DNA from: Rhodocyclales bacterium
Lineage (GTDB): Bacteria; Pseudomonadota; Gammaproteobacteria; Burkholderiales; Rhodocyclaceae
Assembly: GCA_003105015.1 (NCBI GenBank)
Contig: PQAF01000028.1
Coordinates: 124,001-188,000 of the forward strand
Reading direction: 5' to 3'
Length of the DNA: 64,000 nt
Numbering within the stretch: the stretch's first letter is position 1; every line of letters begins with the position of its first letter. The position numbers were made by a program, and so were the translations under genes. Under the pieces are notes generated by a model. That model saw nothing but the letters and a program-made list of their open reading frames with translations. It ran no database searches and was not told the origin of the DNA. Shown piece after piece: positions 14,209-22,944 of the stretch.

Positions 14209-15348
14209 ATGAGATACGCGTTATGCCTGCTGGCCGCCTTCGCCTGCCTGCTGCGCCCGGCCTGGGCAGCGCCGCCCGCGCCGCCCACGCCCCTCGAATA
14301 CGGCGTCGCCGTCGAGGCCGGCAACAGCCTGGCCGTGAAGAAGTGGCTGGACGCGGGCCTGCCGCCCGACTACCTGGCCGACCGCATCGGCAGCGGGCTG
14401 ATGATCGCGGCCTGGAACGGCAACCTCGAACTGATGCGCCTGTTCCTCGACCGCGGCGCCGACGTCCATCTCGTCAATCCGTTCGACGAGCAGGCCCTGC
14501 AGCTGGCGGCCTGGCGCGGCCACGCCGACGCCGTGCGCCTGCTGCTCGAGCGCGGTGCCGTTGTGAACCGCGACGGCAAGCGCTGGGGGGCCCTGCACTA
14601 TGCCGTCTTTGCCGGCCGCGACGAGATCGCCCGCCTGCTGATGGCGCGGGGCGCCGACGTCAACGCCCGCACGCCGAACGACTCGACGGCGCTGATGCTG
14701 GCGGCGCGGGAAGGCCAGGCCGACCTTGCCCGCGCGCTGCTCGAGGCCGGCGCCGACACGCAGCCGGTCAACGAGTGGGGCGACAACGCGCTCGCCTTCG
14801 CCATGCGCAACCGGAATTACGGCATCGCCAAAATGGTGTCCAGCGCCGAGGAGTTCGCGCAGGCGGCGAAGCGGCCGGAGGCCTTCGGCGAGGCGAAGAA
14901 GTCCGTCCTCGCGCCGCCCGAGATCGGCGAGATCGTCGAGAAGATGCGCCAGGCGCAGGCGGCGGGCAAGCCGACCGGCGAACTGCGCAAGGCGCTGCAT
15001 GCCGCCATCGCGCTGCACCGCCACGACAGCGAGGTGCAGATCCTGAAGACGAAAAAGGGCAAGGGCGGCAAGCCCGAGGTGCTGGTGATCACCGCCGAGC
15101 GCAAGCAGGCCGGGCGCGAGCGCGCCGAACTGCTCTACGAAGCCATCAAGGCCGGCGCCGCCGTCACGACGCCGGCGGAAGTGGCCGGCAGCACCGGCGG
15201 GCCGTCGGAAATCTCCGGCATCCTCGAGCGCATGCAGAAGGAAAAGGGCAGGAAGGGGAAGAAGCGCTCCGCCGCCGAGCTGCGCAAGGAACTGCACGAG
15301 GCCGTCGCCAAGTTCAAGCAGGAAGCCCAGGCCGAGGCGGCCAGGTAG
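14209..15348 (+). CDS. secreted ankyrin-repeat protein
   Basis: 379 residues. The start is the ATG at 14209; an AT-rich TTGCTATAAATG just upstream looks like a -10 region. A signal peptide (MRYALCLLAAFACLLRPAWA, cleavage near AWA-AP) is followed by about five ankyrin repeats to residue 220 (for example GSGLMIAAWNGNLELMRLFL, ALHYAVFAGRDEIARLLMAR, ALMLAAREGQADLARALLEA). The C-terminal 150 residues are lysine/alanine-rich and probably helical or coiled coil. A periplasmic protein-protein interaction role is likely; the partner is unknown. It diverges from the TonB-like gene and converges on the DUF1614 gene with a 3-base gap. Confidence 0.87.
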   Translation: MRYALCLLAAFACLLRPAWAAPPAPPTPLEYGVAVEAGNSLAVKKWLDAGLPPDYLADRIGSGLMIAAWNGNLELMRLFLDRGADVHLVNPFDEQALQLAAWRGHADAVRLLLERGAVVNRDGKRWGALHYAVFAGRDEIARLLMARGADVNARTPNDSTALMLAAREGQADLARALLEAGADTQPVNEWGDNALAFAMRNRNYGIAKMVSSAEEFAQAAKRPEAFGEAKKSVLAPPEIGEIVEKMRQAQAAGKPTGELRKALHAAIALHRHDSEVQILKTKKGKGGKPEVLVITAERKQAGRERAELLYEAIKAGAAVTTPAEVAGSTGGPSEISGILERMQKEKGRKGKKRSAAELRKELHEAVAKFKQEAQAEAAR

Positions 15349-15351
15349 TCC

Positions 15352-16008
15352 TCACGCCAGCAGCACCGCCACGATTCCCGTCACGAATATCCCGTCGAAG
15401 CTGCCGGCGCCGCCGATCGACGCCATCGGCTCGCCCAGCTTGCCGATGTCCTTCAGCCGCAGGATGTCGGCGCCGATCAGCACGCCCAGCGTGCCGCCGA
15501 TGTAGGCCAGCGCCGGCGCCTGCTCCGGGTCGAGCATCAGCGCCGCGACCGCCGCCGTCAGCGGGGCGACCAGCACCGGCATGGCGATGCCGACGCGCGG
15601 GATGGAAAAGCTGATGCCGTAGGACACCATCGCCACCGTCGCGACGGCGGTGACCGCATGCAGCACGTCCGGCTGGCTGAGGTTGAACAGATAGAGGGAA
15701 AACGCCAGCGGCACGACGCAGCCGCCGACATTCACGGCGATGACGGTCCTGCCCGGGATGACCTTGATGCGCGCGAGCAGCGCGGGCGGGATGTCGCGCA
15801 GCCGCCTTTCCTGCTCGGCGGGATCGGTGGGCACGGTGAACAGCGGCAGGTTGAGCAGGCTGCCGAACAGCGTGACCATCAGCAGCAGCGCCGCCGAATC
15901 CGCCGACAGCCCCAGCTTGTGGAAGGCCAGCTGGAGGACGCCGAGCTGGACGAAGGCGACCAGGAAGGCGACGGCGACAACGATGACCAGCAGGCGGGCG
16001 GGGAACAC
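15352..16008 (-). CDS. DUF1614 family membrane protein
   Basis: 218 residues, GTG start (MFPARLLVIVVAVAFLVAF). Six or seven hydrophobic segments cover most of the protein, with a cytoplasmic or loop segment TDPAEQERRLRDIPPALLARIK in the middle and conserved glycine/proline features (VGGCVVPLAFSLYLF, IGGAGSFDGIFVTGIVAVLLA). This matches DUF1614, an uncharacterised integral membrane family. It lies 21 bases downstream of the caspase-like gene on the same strand, so the two are likely co-transcribed. No biochemical function is established. Confidence 0.75.
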   Translation of the reverse strand: MFPARLLVIVVAVAFLVAFVQLGVLQLAFHKLGLSADSAALLLMVTLFGSLLNLPLFTVPTDPAEQERRLRDIPPALLARIKVIPGRTVIAVNVGGCVVPLAFSLYLFNLSQPDVLHAVTAVATVAMVSYGISFSIPRVGIAMPVLVAPLTAAVAALMLDPEQAPALAYIGGTLGVLIGADILRLKDIGKLGEPMASIGGAGSFDGIFVTGIVAVLLA

Positions 16009-16029
16009 GCGGAACGCCCGTGAAACCCG

Positions 16030-17658
16030 CTAGCCCTGCTGCCTGTAGGCGACCAGCTCGTGGCGCTGGGTGATGATGAATCGGCCGCGGTTGCGCACCA
16101 CCCATTCCCATTTGACGTGGAAATTCAGGCCGGGCACGACCCACAGGTTGACCTCGAGCTGCGAGCCGATGCTGCGGTTCCAGCCGCGCCCCTCGATCCT
16201 GAAGGCGTCGAATTCGCCGGCCGGCACCTTGACCTTCTCGCGGCTGACGATGTGCAGTTCGTAATAGGCATAGGTGACCTGGCCCCTGTCCATCCGCTTG
16301 AAGCTGGCCGTCCATTTCTTGCCGAGCTGCAGCTCGGCCGGCAGGAACTGCAGGGGCGCATCGAACTCGATCTGTCCCGACTTCAGCGAATTGCCCATGG
16401 TGTCGGTGACGATGGCGCCGTCATTGAGTTCGACCCGGTCGGCGTCCTCGTCGACGCGCGTGACGCGGTTGGCGTATCGCCTGACCTCGGCGCCCGTGAG
16501 GTAGTCGGATTCCAGGAAGCTGGCTTCGTCGCCGACCGTGTATTTGCGGCCGAGCGGATGGGTGCCGGCCGAATAGGGGTTGGCGGAAGGCGCCGGCCGC
16601 GGCGCCGGCGCGGCCATCATCTTCGACGCATCGGCCCGGCTCGTCTCGGCCTGCGCCGCCGCGGAAAGCTTGGCCGCGTCGGCCTTGGGCGCCGGCGGCG
16701 GACGCCGCTCGACGCCGGCGAGCAGGCGGCCGAGCCGCACCTGGGCGATCTCGCTGAACTTGCCGTTCGGGTATTCGCGCAGGTAGGCGACCCAGTCCTC
16801 GGCGTTCTTCGAATTCTTGATGCGGGCCCAGGCGGCGAGCTCGGCTTCGAACTGCTTCTCCAGCTCCTCCTCGCCCAGCTTGCGCGCGCCGGGGAAGAGG
16901 AAGATGTCGTTCTCCAGCGAGGTCGACTCCCAGGGGATCTGCTGGCCGCGCGAGGCGAGGCGGACGTTCAGGCGCACCCGCTTGAAGGCGTCCTCGATGC
17001 GCGTCTCCCGCACCGAGAACTCGCGCAGCAGGTTTTCCGTGTACAGCCCGTGCTTGCCGCCGTTGCCGTCGGCGGCGACGTTGCCCGGCGAGGTGGCGTA
17101 GGCGAGCAGGCTGCCCGGCGGGGCGTCGAACTGGCTGAGGCCCTGCTGCGACGGCTTGTAGGTCGCGCCGAAGGGATTGTCGCGGCAGGCGTCGAGGATG
17201 ACGACGAAGGCCTTGTCCTTCGTCTTGGAAAGGTGGCCGAGCAGGTGGCCGAGGTCGATGCAGCGGCTCTTGATGTCCTCGGTGGAGGCGACGCTGACGT
17301 CGACCGGAAGCAGGTAGTTGCGCCAGTCGACCTGCACGCCGTGGCCGGCGTAGTAGAACAGCGCCAGCTTGACGTCGCTGCCGGCGACGGCCTTGCCGAA
17401 CGCGTCGATGGCGCCGGCGAGCGTTGCGCGCGAGGCGTCCACCTGCAGGTCCACGCCGAAGTTGGCCTGGCGCAGCACGTCGGCCATGGCGCGCGCGTCG
17501 TTGGCGGCGTTGGCGAGCGGCGCGGCGGCGTAGGCATTGTTGCCGATGACCAGCGCGATGCGCGAGGGGTCGCTGGCGGCAAGAGCGGAGAAGGGGCGCG
17601 CGGCCAGCACGGCAGGGGCCAGCGACATGGCCTTGAGCAGGGTTCTGCGGGTATTCAT
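16030..17658 (-). CDS. secreted caspase-like (peptidase C14, metacaspase-type) protein
   Basis: 542 residues. The N-terminus MNTRRTLLKAMSLAPAVLAA resembles a Tat signal. The caspase-like domain (about 30-260) has the p20 core IALVIGNNAYAAAPLANAANDA, the catalytic histidine in LALFYYAGHGVQ and the catalytic cysteine in VVILDACRDNPF; both catalytic residues are intact. A helical linker contains a tetratricopeptide-like YLREYPNGKFSEIAQVRLGRLL, followed by a low-complexity proline/alanine stretch. A C-terminal beta-rich domain of about 180 residues (MDRGQVTYAYYELHIVSREK) resembles outer-surface or lipoprotein beta folds. The export signal argues for a periplasmic or processing role rather than cytosolic cell death. 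Confidence 0.88.
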   Translation of the reverse strand: MNTRRTLLKAMSLAPAVLAARPFSALAASDPSRIALVIGNNAYAAAPLANAANDARAMADVLRQANFGVDLQVDASRATLAGAIDAFGKAVAGSDVKLALFYYAGHGVQVDWRNYLLPVDVSVASTEDIKSRCIDLGHLLGHLSKTKDKAFVVILDACRDNPFGATYKPSQQGLSQFDAPPGSLLAYATSPGNVAADGNGGKHGLYTENLLREFSVRETRIEDAFKRVRLNVRLASRGQQIPWESTSLENDIFLFPGARKLGEEELEKQFEAELAAWARIKNSKNAEDWVAYLREYPNGKFSEIAQVRLGRLLAGVERRPPPAPKADAAKLSAAAQAETSRADASKMMAAPAPRPAPSANPYSAGTHPLGRKYTVGDEASFLESDYLTGAEVRRYANRVTRVDEDADRVELNDGAIVTDTMGNSLKSGQIEFDAPLQFLPAELQLGKKWTASFKRMDRGQVTYAYYELHIVSREKVKVPAGEFDAFRIEGRGWNRSIGSQLEVNLWVVPGLNFHVKWEWVVRNRGRFIITQRHELVAYRQQG

Positions 17659-17778
17659 GTTCCGGTTTTCTCCCGGTCGACAGGTGCGAGCATTATCCGC
17701 GATGCCATGCGGTTTTGAACAGCCGGGCAGGCTTCAGGCATAATGAGGCTCATCCTGTGAGCCACCGGAGCCTTCTCG

Positions 17779-18750
17779 ATGGACCGCACCGAGCGCTTCT
17801 ACCGCATCGACCAGCTGCTCAACGAAAAGAAGATCGTCCCCTTCTCGGTCCTCGAAGAGAAGCTGGAGGTCTCGCGCGCGACCATCAAGCGCGACCTCGA
17901 GTACATGCGCAACCGCCTCAACGCCCCCATCGTCTGGGACCGCGAGGCGGGCGGCTACCGCTTCGCCGGGCGCGAGGGCGGCGCGGCGCAGTACGAGCTG
18001 CCCGGCCTGTGGTTCTCGGCGCAGGAGGTGCATGCGCTGCTCACCATGCAGCACCTGCTCATGAACCTCGATACCGGCGGGCTGCTCGGGCCGCACATCG
18101 CGCCGCTGCTGGCGCGCCTGCGCGCGCTGCTCGGCACCGCCGACGACACCACGGAAGAGATCCACAAGCGCATCCGCATCCTCGGCATGGCCTCGCGCCG
18201 CCTGGCGCTCGACCACTTCGCCGTGGTCGGTTCGGCCCTGCTGCGGCGCAAACGCCTGCTCATCGCCCATTACGTGCGGGCGCGCGACGAGACCGTCGAG
18301 CGCGAGGTGTCGCCGCAGCGGCTGGTGTACTACCGCGACAACTGGTACCTCGACGCCTGGTGCCACCTGAGGAACGACCTGCGCAGCTTCGCCGTCGACG
18401 CCATCCGCCGCGCCGAGATCATCGAGCAGCCGGCGCGCAACGTGCCGGAGAAGACCCTCGACTCCGTGCTCGGCGCCGGCTACGGCATCTTCTCCGGCCG
18501 CAAGGTGCAGTGGGCCAAGCTGCGCTTCACGCCGGAGCGGGCGCGCTGGGTGTCGATGGAGCAGTGGCACCCGAAGCAGAAGGCGCGCTTCGAGAAGGAC
18601 GGCAGCTACCTGCTGGAGATCCCCTACTCGGACAGCCGCGAGCTCGTCATGGACATCCTCAAGCAGGGCGCCGGAGCGGAAGTGCTGGCGCCCGCCGCGC
18701 TGCGCAAGGACGTGGCGGCGCAGCTCAAGGCGGCGCTCGACCGGTACTGA
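17779..18750 (+). CDS. WYL-domain transcriptional regulator (YafY family)
   Basis: 323 residues. An N-terminal DeoR-like HTH (MDRTERFYRIDQLLNEKKIVPFSVLEEKLEVSRATIKRDLEY split over residues 1-42) is followed by a linker, a WYL domain (about 140-225; RLVYYRDNWYLDAWCHLRNDLRSFAVDAI in pieces) and a C-terminal WCX extension. WYL domains sense nucleic-acid or nucleotide-type ligands in several systems. It is divergent from the caspase gene with a 120-base gap and followed by a hairpin repeat. Targets are unknown, though the divergent caspase-like gene is a plausible one. Confidence 0.88.
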   Translation: MDRTERFYRIDQLLNEKKIVPFSVLEEKLEVSRATIKRDLEYMRNRLNAPIVWDREAGGYRFAGREGGAAQYELPGLWFSAQEVHALLTMQHLLMNLDTGGLLGPHIAPLLARLRALLGTADDTTEEIHKRIRILGMASRRLALDHFAVVGSALLRRKRLLIAHYVRARDETVEREVSPQRLVYYRDNWYLDAWCHLRNDLRSFAVDAIRRAEIIEQPARNVPEKTLDSVLGAGYGIFSGRKVQWAKLRFTPERARWVSMEQWHPKQKARFEKDGSYLLEIPYSDSRELVMDILKQGAGAEVLAPAALRKDVAAQLKAALDRY

Positions 18751-18757
18751 CCAAGCT

Positions 18758-18800
18758 TTCCCCTCTCCCCGCAAGCGGGGAGAGGGTCAGGGTGAGGGGC
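18758..18800. repeat. intergenic CTCTCCCCGC hairpin repeat (copy 2)
   Basis: CCCCTCTCCCCGC-AAGC-GGGGAGAGGG with trailing TCAGGGTGAGGGG, directly after the WYL gene stop. It could act as a Rho-independent-like stem but lacks a T run. Confidence 0.7.
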
Positions 18801-18855
18801 TCACGCCCTGAGCCTGCCGCCTCCTATCCTGTGCCACATGGAAAGGAGGTCGATC

Positions 18856-18924
18856 ATGAATCCCGATTTCGTGGTGTTCTGGGCGACGACGGGCATGTCC
18901 GTCGCGCTGTGGATGTTCGCCTGA
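18856..18924 (+). CDS. possible 22-residue membrane microprotein
   Basis: A short open frame, MNPDFVVFWATTGMSVALWM plus FA, ending with TGA. It is preceded by a near-perfect Shine-Dalgarno, AAGGAGGT (18843-18850), five bases from the ATG. Apart from one aspartate, the peptide is entirely hydrophobic or small residues and would span a membrane once. It lies in the gap between the WYL regulator and the convergent di-haem peroxidase, 3 bases before that gene's stop. The strength and spacing of the ribosome binding site are the main argument; homology cannot be judged at this length. Confidence 0.5.
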   Translation: MNPDFVVFWATTGMSVALWMFA

Positions 18925-18927
18925 GGG

Positions 18928-20073
18928 CTATTTCACATAGCCGTCGTCGAGGGTGCGCAGGAAGGCGACGATGTCGTCCACCTCGCGCTCGCCGAGGCCG
19001 AGGCGGCCGAGCTCTTCCGTGTTCACGTTGGCGGCGACTTCCGGCGCCGGCCAGCACTTGCGCCTGTTCGCTTCGGCCTCGGACATGTCCTGCGGGCAGC
19101 GCTTGCGCACGTCGCGGTCGTTGTAGAAGGCGACGGCCCCGCGCAGGGTGGTGAAATAGCCGTTGTGCATGTAGGGCGCGGTGCGTGCGATGTTGCGCAG
19201 CGTCGGCACCTTGAACTTGCCGTCCTCTTCGGCCTTCTTCACGGCGGCGCCGAGGCCGCGGTCGACGAAGCGCGCCCCGTCCGGGTTGTGCGCCTTGTCC
19301 TGGCCGTAGAAGGGATTGGCCGGGTTGCGCGGCACGCCGAGGTTGTCATAGGTGAAGTCGGTGAACAGCGGCGGCTCGCCCTTGGGGCCGCGCCGGCTCG
19401 GGTGGCAGGCGGCGCAGTTGCCCTTCTTCTCGTCCTCGTAGAGCTTCAGCCCGCGCAGCTCCTGTTTGGTCAATTTCGCCTTGCCCGCCAGCCAGGCGTC
19501 GTATTTCGAACTGAAGGGGCGGAACTCCGGCCCGCGCTCGTAGGCGGCGATGGCGGCGGCGATGCGCTCGTAGGCCGGGTCGACATCTTTCAGCGCCTCC
19601 TTGCCGTAGAGCCTGTCGAACAGGCCGGCGTAGGCGGCGCGCCGGACCTTTTCCACCACGGCGCGCTTGTCCGGGTTGGCCATCTCCAGCGGATTGAGGA
19701 AGGGGCCCTTGGCCTGTTCCTCCAGGGTCGCCGCGCGGCCGTCCCAGAACTGGCCGCCGACGTAGTGTTCCTCCTTCGGGTCGAAGTGGAAGGCGGGGGA
19801 GAAGGCCATGTACATCGCCGAGGGCGCGTTGCGGCTGCCGAAGCGCCGCGTATCGACGCCCTTCGAGGTCGGCCGCGAGGTGTCCGGATCGGTGAAGGCG
19901 CGCGCCGGATCGTGGCAGCTGGCGCAGGATTGGCCGGCCGGCTCGGACAGGCTGGCATCGAAGAACAGCAGGCGGCCCAGCGCGGCGGCATCGCCATCCG
20001 GCTGGGCGTGGACGGCGCCGGCGAGGCCGGCGGCAATGACAGCGGGAATGAGGGCGGGAACGAGTAGCTTCAT
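18928..20073 (-). CDS. di-haem cytochrome c peroxidase / MauG family protein
   Basis: 381 residues with a Sec signal peptide (MKLLVPALIPAVIAAGLAGAVHA) and two haem c motifs, CASCH (about residue 50) and CAACH (about residue 220). The fold landmarks LGRLLFFDASLSEPAGQ, RNAPSAMYMAF, QFWDGRAATLEEQAKGP and VPTLRNIARTAPYMHNGYF are those of bacterial cytochrome c peroxidases. It would reduce hydrogen peroxide in the periplasm using electrons from a soluble cytochrome, or act as a MauG-like oxidase; sequence alone does not decide. Single gene with its own short upstream region, divergent from the ABC transporter gene. Confidence 0.92.
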   Translation of the reverse strand: MKLLVPALIPAVIAAGLAGAVHAQPDGDAAALGRLLFFDASLSEPAGQSCASCHDPARAFTDPDTSRPTSKGVDTRRFGSRNAPSAMYMAFSPAFHFDPKEEHYVGGQFWDGRAATLEEQAKGPFLNPLEMANPDKRAVVEKVRRAAYAGLFDRLYGKEALKDVDPAYERIAAAIAAYERGPEFRPFSSKYDAWLAGKAKLTKQELRGLKLYEDEKKGNCAACHPSRRGPKGEPPLFTDFTYDNLGVPRNPANPFYGQDKAHNPDGARFVDRGLGAAVKKAEEDGKFKVPTLRNIARTAPYMHNGYFTTLRGAVAFYNDRDVRKRCPQDMSEAEANRRKCWPAPEVAANVNTEELGRLGLGEREVDDIVAFLRTLDDGYVK

Positions 20074-20124
20074 GCGGGAGAGTGTAGCCGATTAGAATGG
20101 CGCCTACATGACCCCGCCGACACG

Positions 20125-21828
20125 ATGAAAACCGTCGACCGCCACCACCTGCAGCGCTTCTGGGCCATCGCCGCCCCCTACTGGCGCCACGAGGAAAAGC
20201 TCAGGGCCTGGGGCCTGCTGGCGCTGCTGGTGCTGCTGCTGCTCGGCCAGACGCGCTTCGCCGTGCTGTTCAACGAGCAGACCGGCGAATTCACCTCGGC
20301 CCTGGCGGCGCGCGAGGAGGAGCGCTTCTGGGCCGCCATCCGTTACTGCCTCGGCCTGCTGCTCTTCGCCGTGCCGGTGTACGCCTTCTACTACTTCGTG
20401 CGCGACAAGCTCGGCATCCTCTGGCGGCGCTGGCTGACCGGCCGCTTCCTCGACAGCTACTTCGCGCAGCGGCACTACTACGAGCTGAACGCCAACGCCG
20501 CCATCGACAACCCCGACCAGCGCATCGCCGAGGACATCAACACCTTCACCCAGCGCACGCTGTACTTCCTGCTGATCCTCATCGGCGCCGTGCTGCAGCT
20601 CTTCGCCTTCAGCCTCGTGCTGTGGGAGATCTCGCGGGTGCTGGTGTACTTCCTCGTCGTCTACGCCATCTTCGGCACCACCGTCACGCTGGCGGTGTTC
20701 GGCAAGCCGCTGCTCGGCCTCAACTTCATGCAGTTGAAGCGCGAGGCCGACTTCCGCTTCGGCATGGTGCGCATCCGCGAGAACGCCGAGTCGATCGCCT
20801 TCTACCGCGGCGAGGCGCAGGAATCGCGGCAGGTGCGCCGCCGCTTCGCCGCCGCCTTCGACAACTACAACCGGCTGATCCGCAGCCAGCTCTTCCTCAA
20901 CCTGTTCCAGTACGCCTACGGCCTGCTCACCATCGTCCTGCCCAGCGCCATCATCGCCGGCGACGTGCTCTCCGGCGAGCTGGAGGTCGGCGCCGCCGTG
21001 CAGGCCGCCGGTGCCTTCGCCGCCGTGCTCTCCGCCATCTCGGTGGTGATCGAGAACTTCGAGGGCCTCAGCCGCTTCGCCGCCGGCATCGACCGCCTCA
21101 ACACCTTCTCGCGCGTGCTGGCCGCCGAACCGGCCTGCCGCGCGCGCAGCCCGAGCCTGATCGAATCGGCGCAGGGCGATCATCTCACCCTGGAGCACGT
21201 CACGCTGCTGACGCCGGGCGGCGAGCGCACCCTGGTGAAGAACCTCTCGGTGGACATCAACCCCGGCGAGGGGATGCTCATCGTCGGCGAGAGCGGCAGC
21301 GGCAAGAGCTCGCTGCTGCGCGCCGTCGCCGGCCTGTGGTACTGCGGCAGCGGCCGCATCGTGCGACCGGGACCCGAGGACATCCTGTTCCTGCCGCAGC
21401 AGCCCTACATGATCCTCGGCACGCTGCGCAGCCAGCTGCTCTATCCCCACCAGGAACGCGCGGTGCCCGATGCCGATCTGCTGCGCCTGCTCGAGCGCGT
21501 GAACCTGCCCGACGTCGCCGAACGCTTCGGCGGCCTCGATGCCGAGCGCGACTGGGAGAAGGTGCTCTCCATCGGCGAGCAGCAGCGCCTTGCCTTCGCC
21601 CGCGTGCTGCTCACGCGGCCGCGCTACGCCATGCTCGACGAGGCCACCAGCGCGCTCGACGCCGCCAACGAGGAAAGCCTCTACCGCCAGCTCGCCGCGA
21701 CGCAGACGACGCTGGTCAGCGTCGCCCATCGCGCGAGCATCCTCAAGTACCACCGGCAGGTGCTGGAACTGTGCGGGGAAGGGGAGTGGCAGCTGCATCC
21801 CGCCGAGGGCTATGATTTCCGGCATTGA
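20125..21828 (+). CDS. ABC transporter, fused membrane-ATPase (SbmA/YddA/ABCD type)
   Basis: 567 residues. The N-terminal transmembrane domain is of the SbmA/BacA-like ABC_membrane_2 type (about 1-330; YYELNANAAIDNPDQRIAEDI is the conserved loop). The C-terminal ATPase has Walker A GESGSGKSSLLRAVAGLW, signature LSIGEQQRLAFARVLL and Walker B YAMLDEATSALD, with the H-loop in VSVAHRASILKYH. Homodimers of this type move peptides, cobalamin or fatty acyl compounds across the inner membrane. No binding protein is adjacent. The stop codon overlaps the start of a dispersed-motif copy. Confidence 0.9.
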   Translation: MKTVDRHHLQRFWAIAAPYWRHEEKLRAWGLLALLVLLLLGQTRFAVLFNEQTGEFTSALAAREEERFWAAIRYCLGLLLFAVPVYAFYYFVRDKLGILWRRWLTGRFLDSYFAQRHYYELNANAAIDNPDQRIAEDINTFTQRTLYFLLILIGAVLQLFAFSLVLWEISRVLVYFLVVYAIFGTTVTLAVFGKPLLGLNFMQLKREADFRFGMVRIRENAESIAFYRGEAQESRQVRRRFAAAFDNYNRLIRSQLFLNLFQYAYGLLTIVLPSAIIAGDVLSGELEVGAAVQAAGAFAAVLSAISVVIENFEGLSRFAAGIDRLNTFSRVLAAEPACRARSPSLIESAQGDHLTLEHVTLLTPGGERTLVKNLSVDINPGEGMLIVGESGSGKSSLLRAVAGLWYCGSGRIVRPGPEDILFLPQQPYMILGTLRSQLLYPHQERAVPDADLLRLLERVNLPDVAERFGGLDAERDWEKVLSIGEQQRLAFARVLLTRPRYAMLDEATSALDAANEESLYRQLAATQTTLVSVAHRASILKYHRQVLELCGEGEWQLHPAEGYDFRH

Positions 21829-21852
21829 AAAGTCAGTCGCTGCGGTACGGCG
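21829..21852 (+). repeat. dispersed bipartite motif, copy 3
   Basis: AAAGTCAGTC, 8-base spacer, ACGGCG, immediately after the ABC transporter stop. The similarity to copy 4 (22763) extends about 25 bases further, through GCTTTTCGGCCA, so the DODA gene lies between two direct repeats of about 50 bases. Confidence 0.75.
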
Positions 21853-21891
21853 ATGGCTATCGGCTTTCGGCTTTTCGGCCAGGAGAGACTC

Positions 21892-22701
21892 GTGACGACG
21901 CAACGCCAGGCGCTCTTTTTGTCTCACGGCGCAGGACCCTTGCCGCTTCTGGGAGACGCGTCCCACGAGGAGATGGTCCGCTGCCTGAAGCAAATCGCGG
22001 CGACGGTGGGCAAGCCGTCGGCAATCGTCGTCGTCAGCGCGCATTGGGAAGCAGGCCGCGCCACCCTGACATCGGCTGCGAATCCGCCGCTGATATACGA
22101 CTATCACGGCTTTCCGCAGGAATCCTACGAGATCGAATACCCCTGCGCGGGCGCGCCCGCGCTGGCGGCACGGATCGCCGGGCAGCTGGCCGCGGCGGGC
22201 ATTCATGCCGATCTGGACGGCGAAAGGGGATTCGATCACGGCCTGTTCGTCCCTCTGAAAATCATGTATCCGGGCGCGGACATTCCCTGCGTCCAGCTGT
22301 CCCTGCTGAAAAGCCTCGACGCGGCCGAACACATCAGGATGGGGCGGGCCCTGCAAGGCCCGGGCGATGCATCGCTGCTCGTCATCGGCTCCGGCTTCTC
22401 GTTCCACAACATGCGGGCATTCTTCGCGCCGGAGACGGACAGCAGCAGGGCGATGAATGAAGGGTTTGAAACCTGGCTGCTCGATACCTGTTGCAACCCG
22501 GACATGGGGGAGGCGGAGCGGACGCAAAGGCTCGTCGATTGGGAGGACGCGCCTTTCGCGCGCCATTGCCATCCCCGGGAGGAGCACTTGCTGCCGCTCC
22601 ACGTTTGCTACGGGTATGCCGCAACGGCCTGCCTGAAATCGTTCGAATTGCGGATCCTGAACAAGAAATCCAGCATGTACCTCTGGCAAGCCGGAAGCTG
22701 A
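21892..22701 (+). CDS. DODA-type class III extradiol dioxygenase (YgiD-like)
   Basis: 269 residues. I choose the GTG at 21892, seven bases after AGGAGA; the longer frame from 21853 would translate the upstream repeat. LigB/DODA family signs are LFLSHGAGPLPLLG, AIVVVSAHWEAG and GERGFDHGLFVPLKIMYP, whose histidines are the expected metal ligands, plus VIGSGFSFHNMRAF. Members cleave catechol rings (for example 4,5-DOPA) or have unknown substrates. The gene is isolated from other aromatic catabolic genes and lies between direct copies of the dispersed repeat, so it may have been gained as a unit. Confidence 0.87.
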   Translation: MTTQRQALFLSHGAGPLPLLGDASHEEMVRCLKQIAATVGKPSAIVVVSAHWEAGRATLTSAANPPLIYDYHGFPQESYEIEYPCAGAPALAARIAGQLAAAGIHADLDGERGFDHGLFVPLKIMYPGADIPCVQLSLLKSLDAAEHIRMGRALQGPGDASLLVIGSGFSFHNMRAFFAPETDSSRAMNEGFETWLLDTCCNPDMGEAERTQRLVDWEDAPFARHCHPREEHLLPLHVCYGYAATACLKSFELRILNKKSSMYLWQAGS

Positions 22702-22762
22702 CGCCGGCTCAGACCCGGGTGCCGACCCTCGGCGCCCGCTAAGGCGGTCTTCGGACTGAATG

Positions 22763-22786
22763 AAAGTCAGTCCCGGCAGTACGGCG
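22763..22786 (+). repeat. dispersed bipartite motif, copy 4
   Basis: AAAGTCAGTC, 8-base spacer, ACGGCG, about 15 bases outside the left inverted repeat of the cassette. Copy 5 (28812) lies on the other side in the same orientation. Confidence 0.75.
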
Positions 22787-22802
22787 ATGGGTATGGGTAG
22801 TC

Positions 22803-22884
22803 AGCTTTTCGGCCAATCCGGACCCTTGGTCGCCTCAAGCTCTACGTCAGTAACATGGCAGATTGCTGCCATTGGCGAGGCTGA
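22803..22884 (+). repeat. left inverted repeat of the cassette
   Basis: Begins GCTTTTCGGCCAATCCGGAC (22804) and continues through CAAGCTCTACGTCAG and AACATGGCAGATTGCTGCC to GGCTGAA. The reverse complement of 28001-28085 matches with scattered mismatches and one single-base offset; the central blocks of 15-20 bases are perfect or nearly so. The rest of the 22702-23005 gap holds the motif copy at 22763 and the operon promoter. Confidence 0.8.
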
Positions 22885-22944
22885 ACCCGCGAACTGTTGT
22901 TTCCCCTATCTCTGAAGATTGGATCGCAACGAGCAATCCTACCC

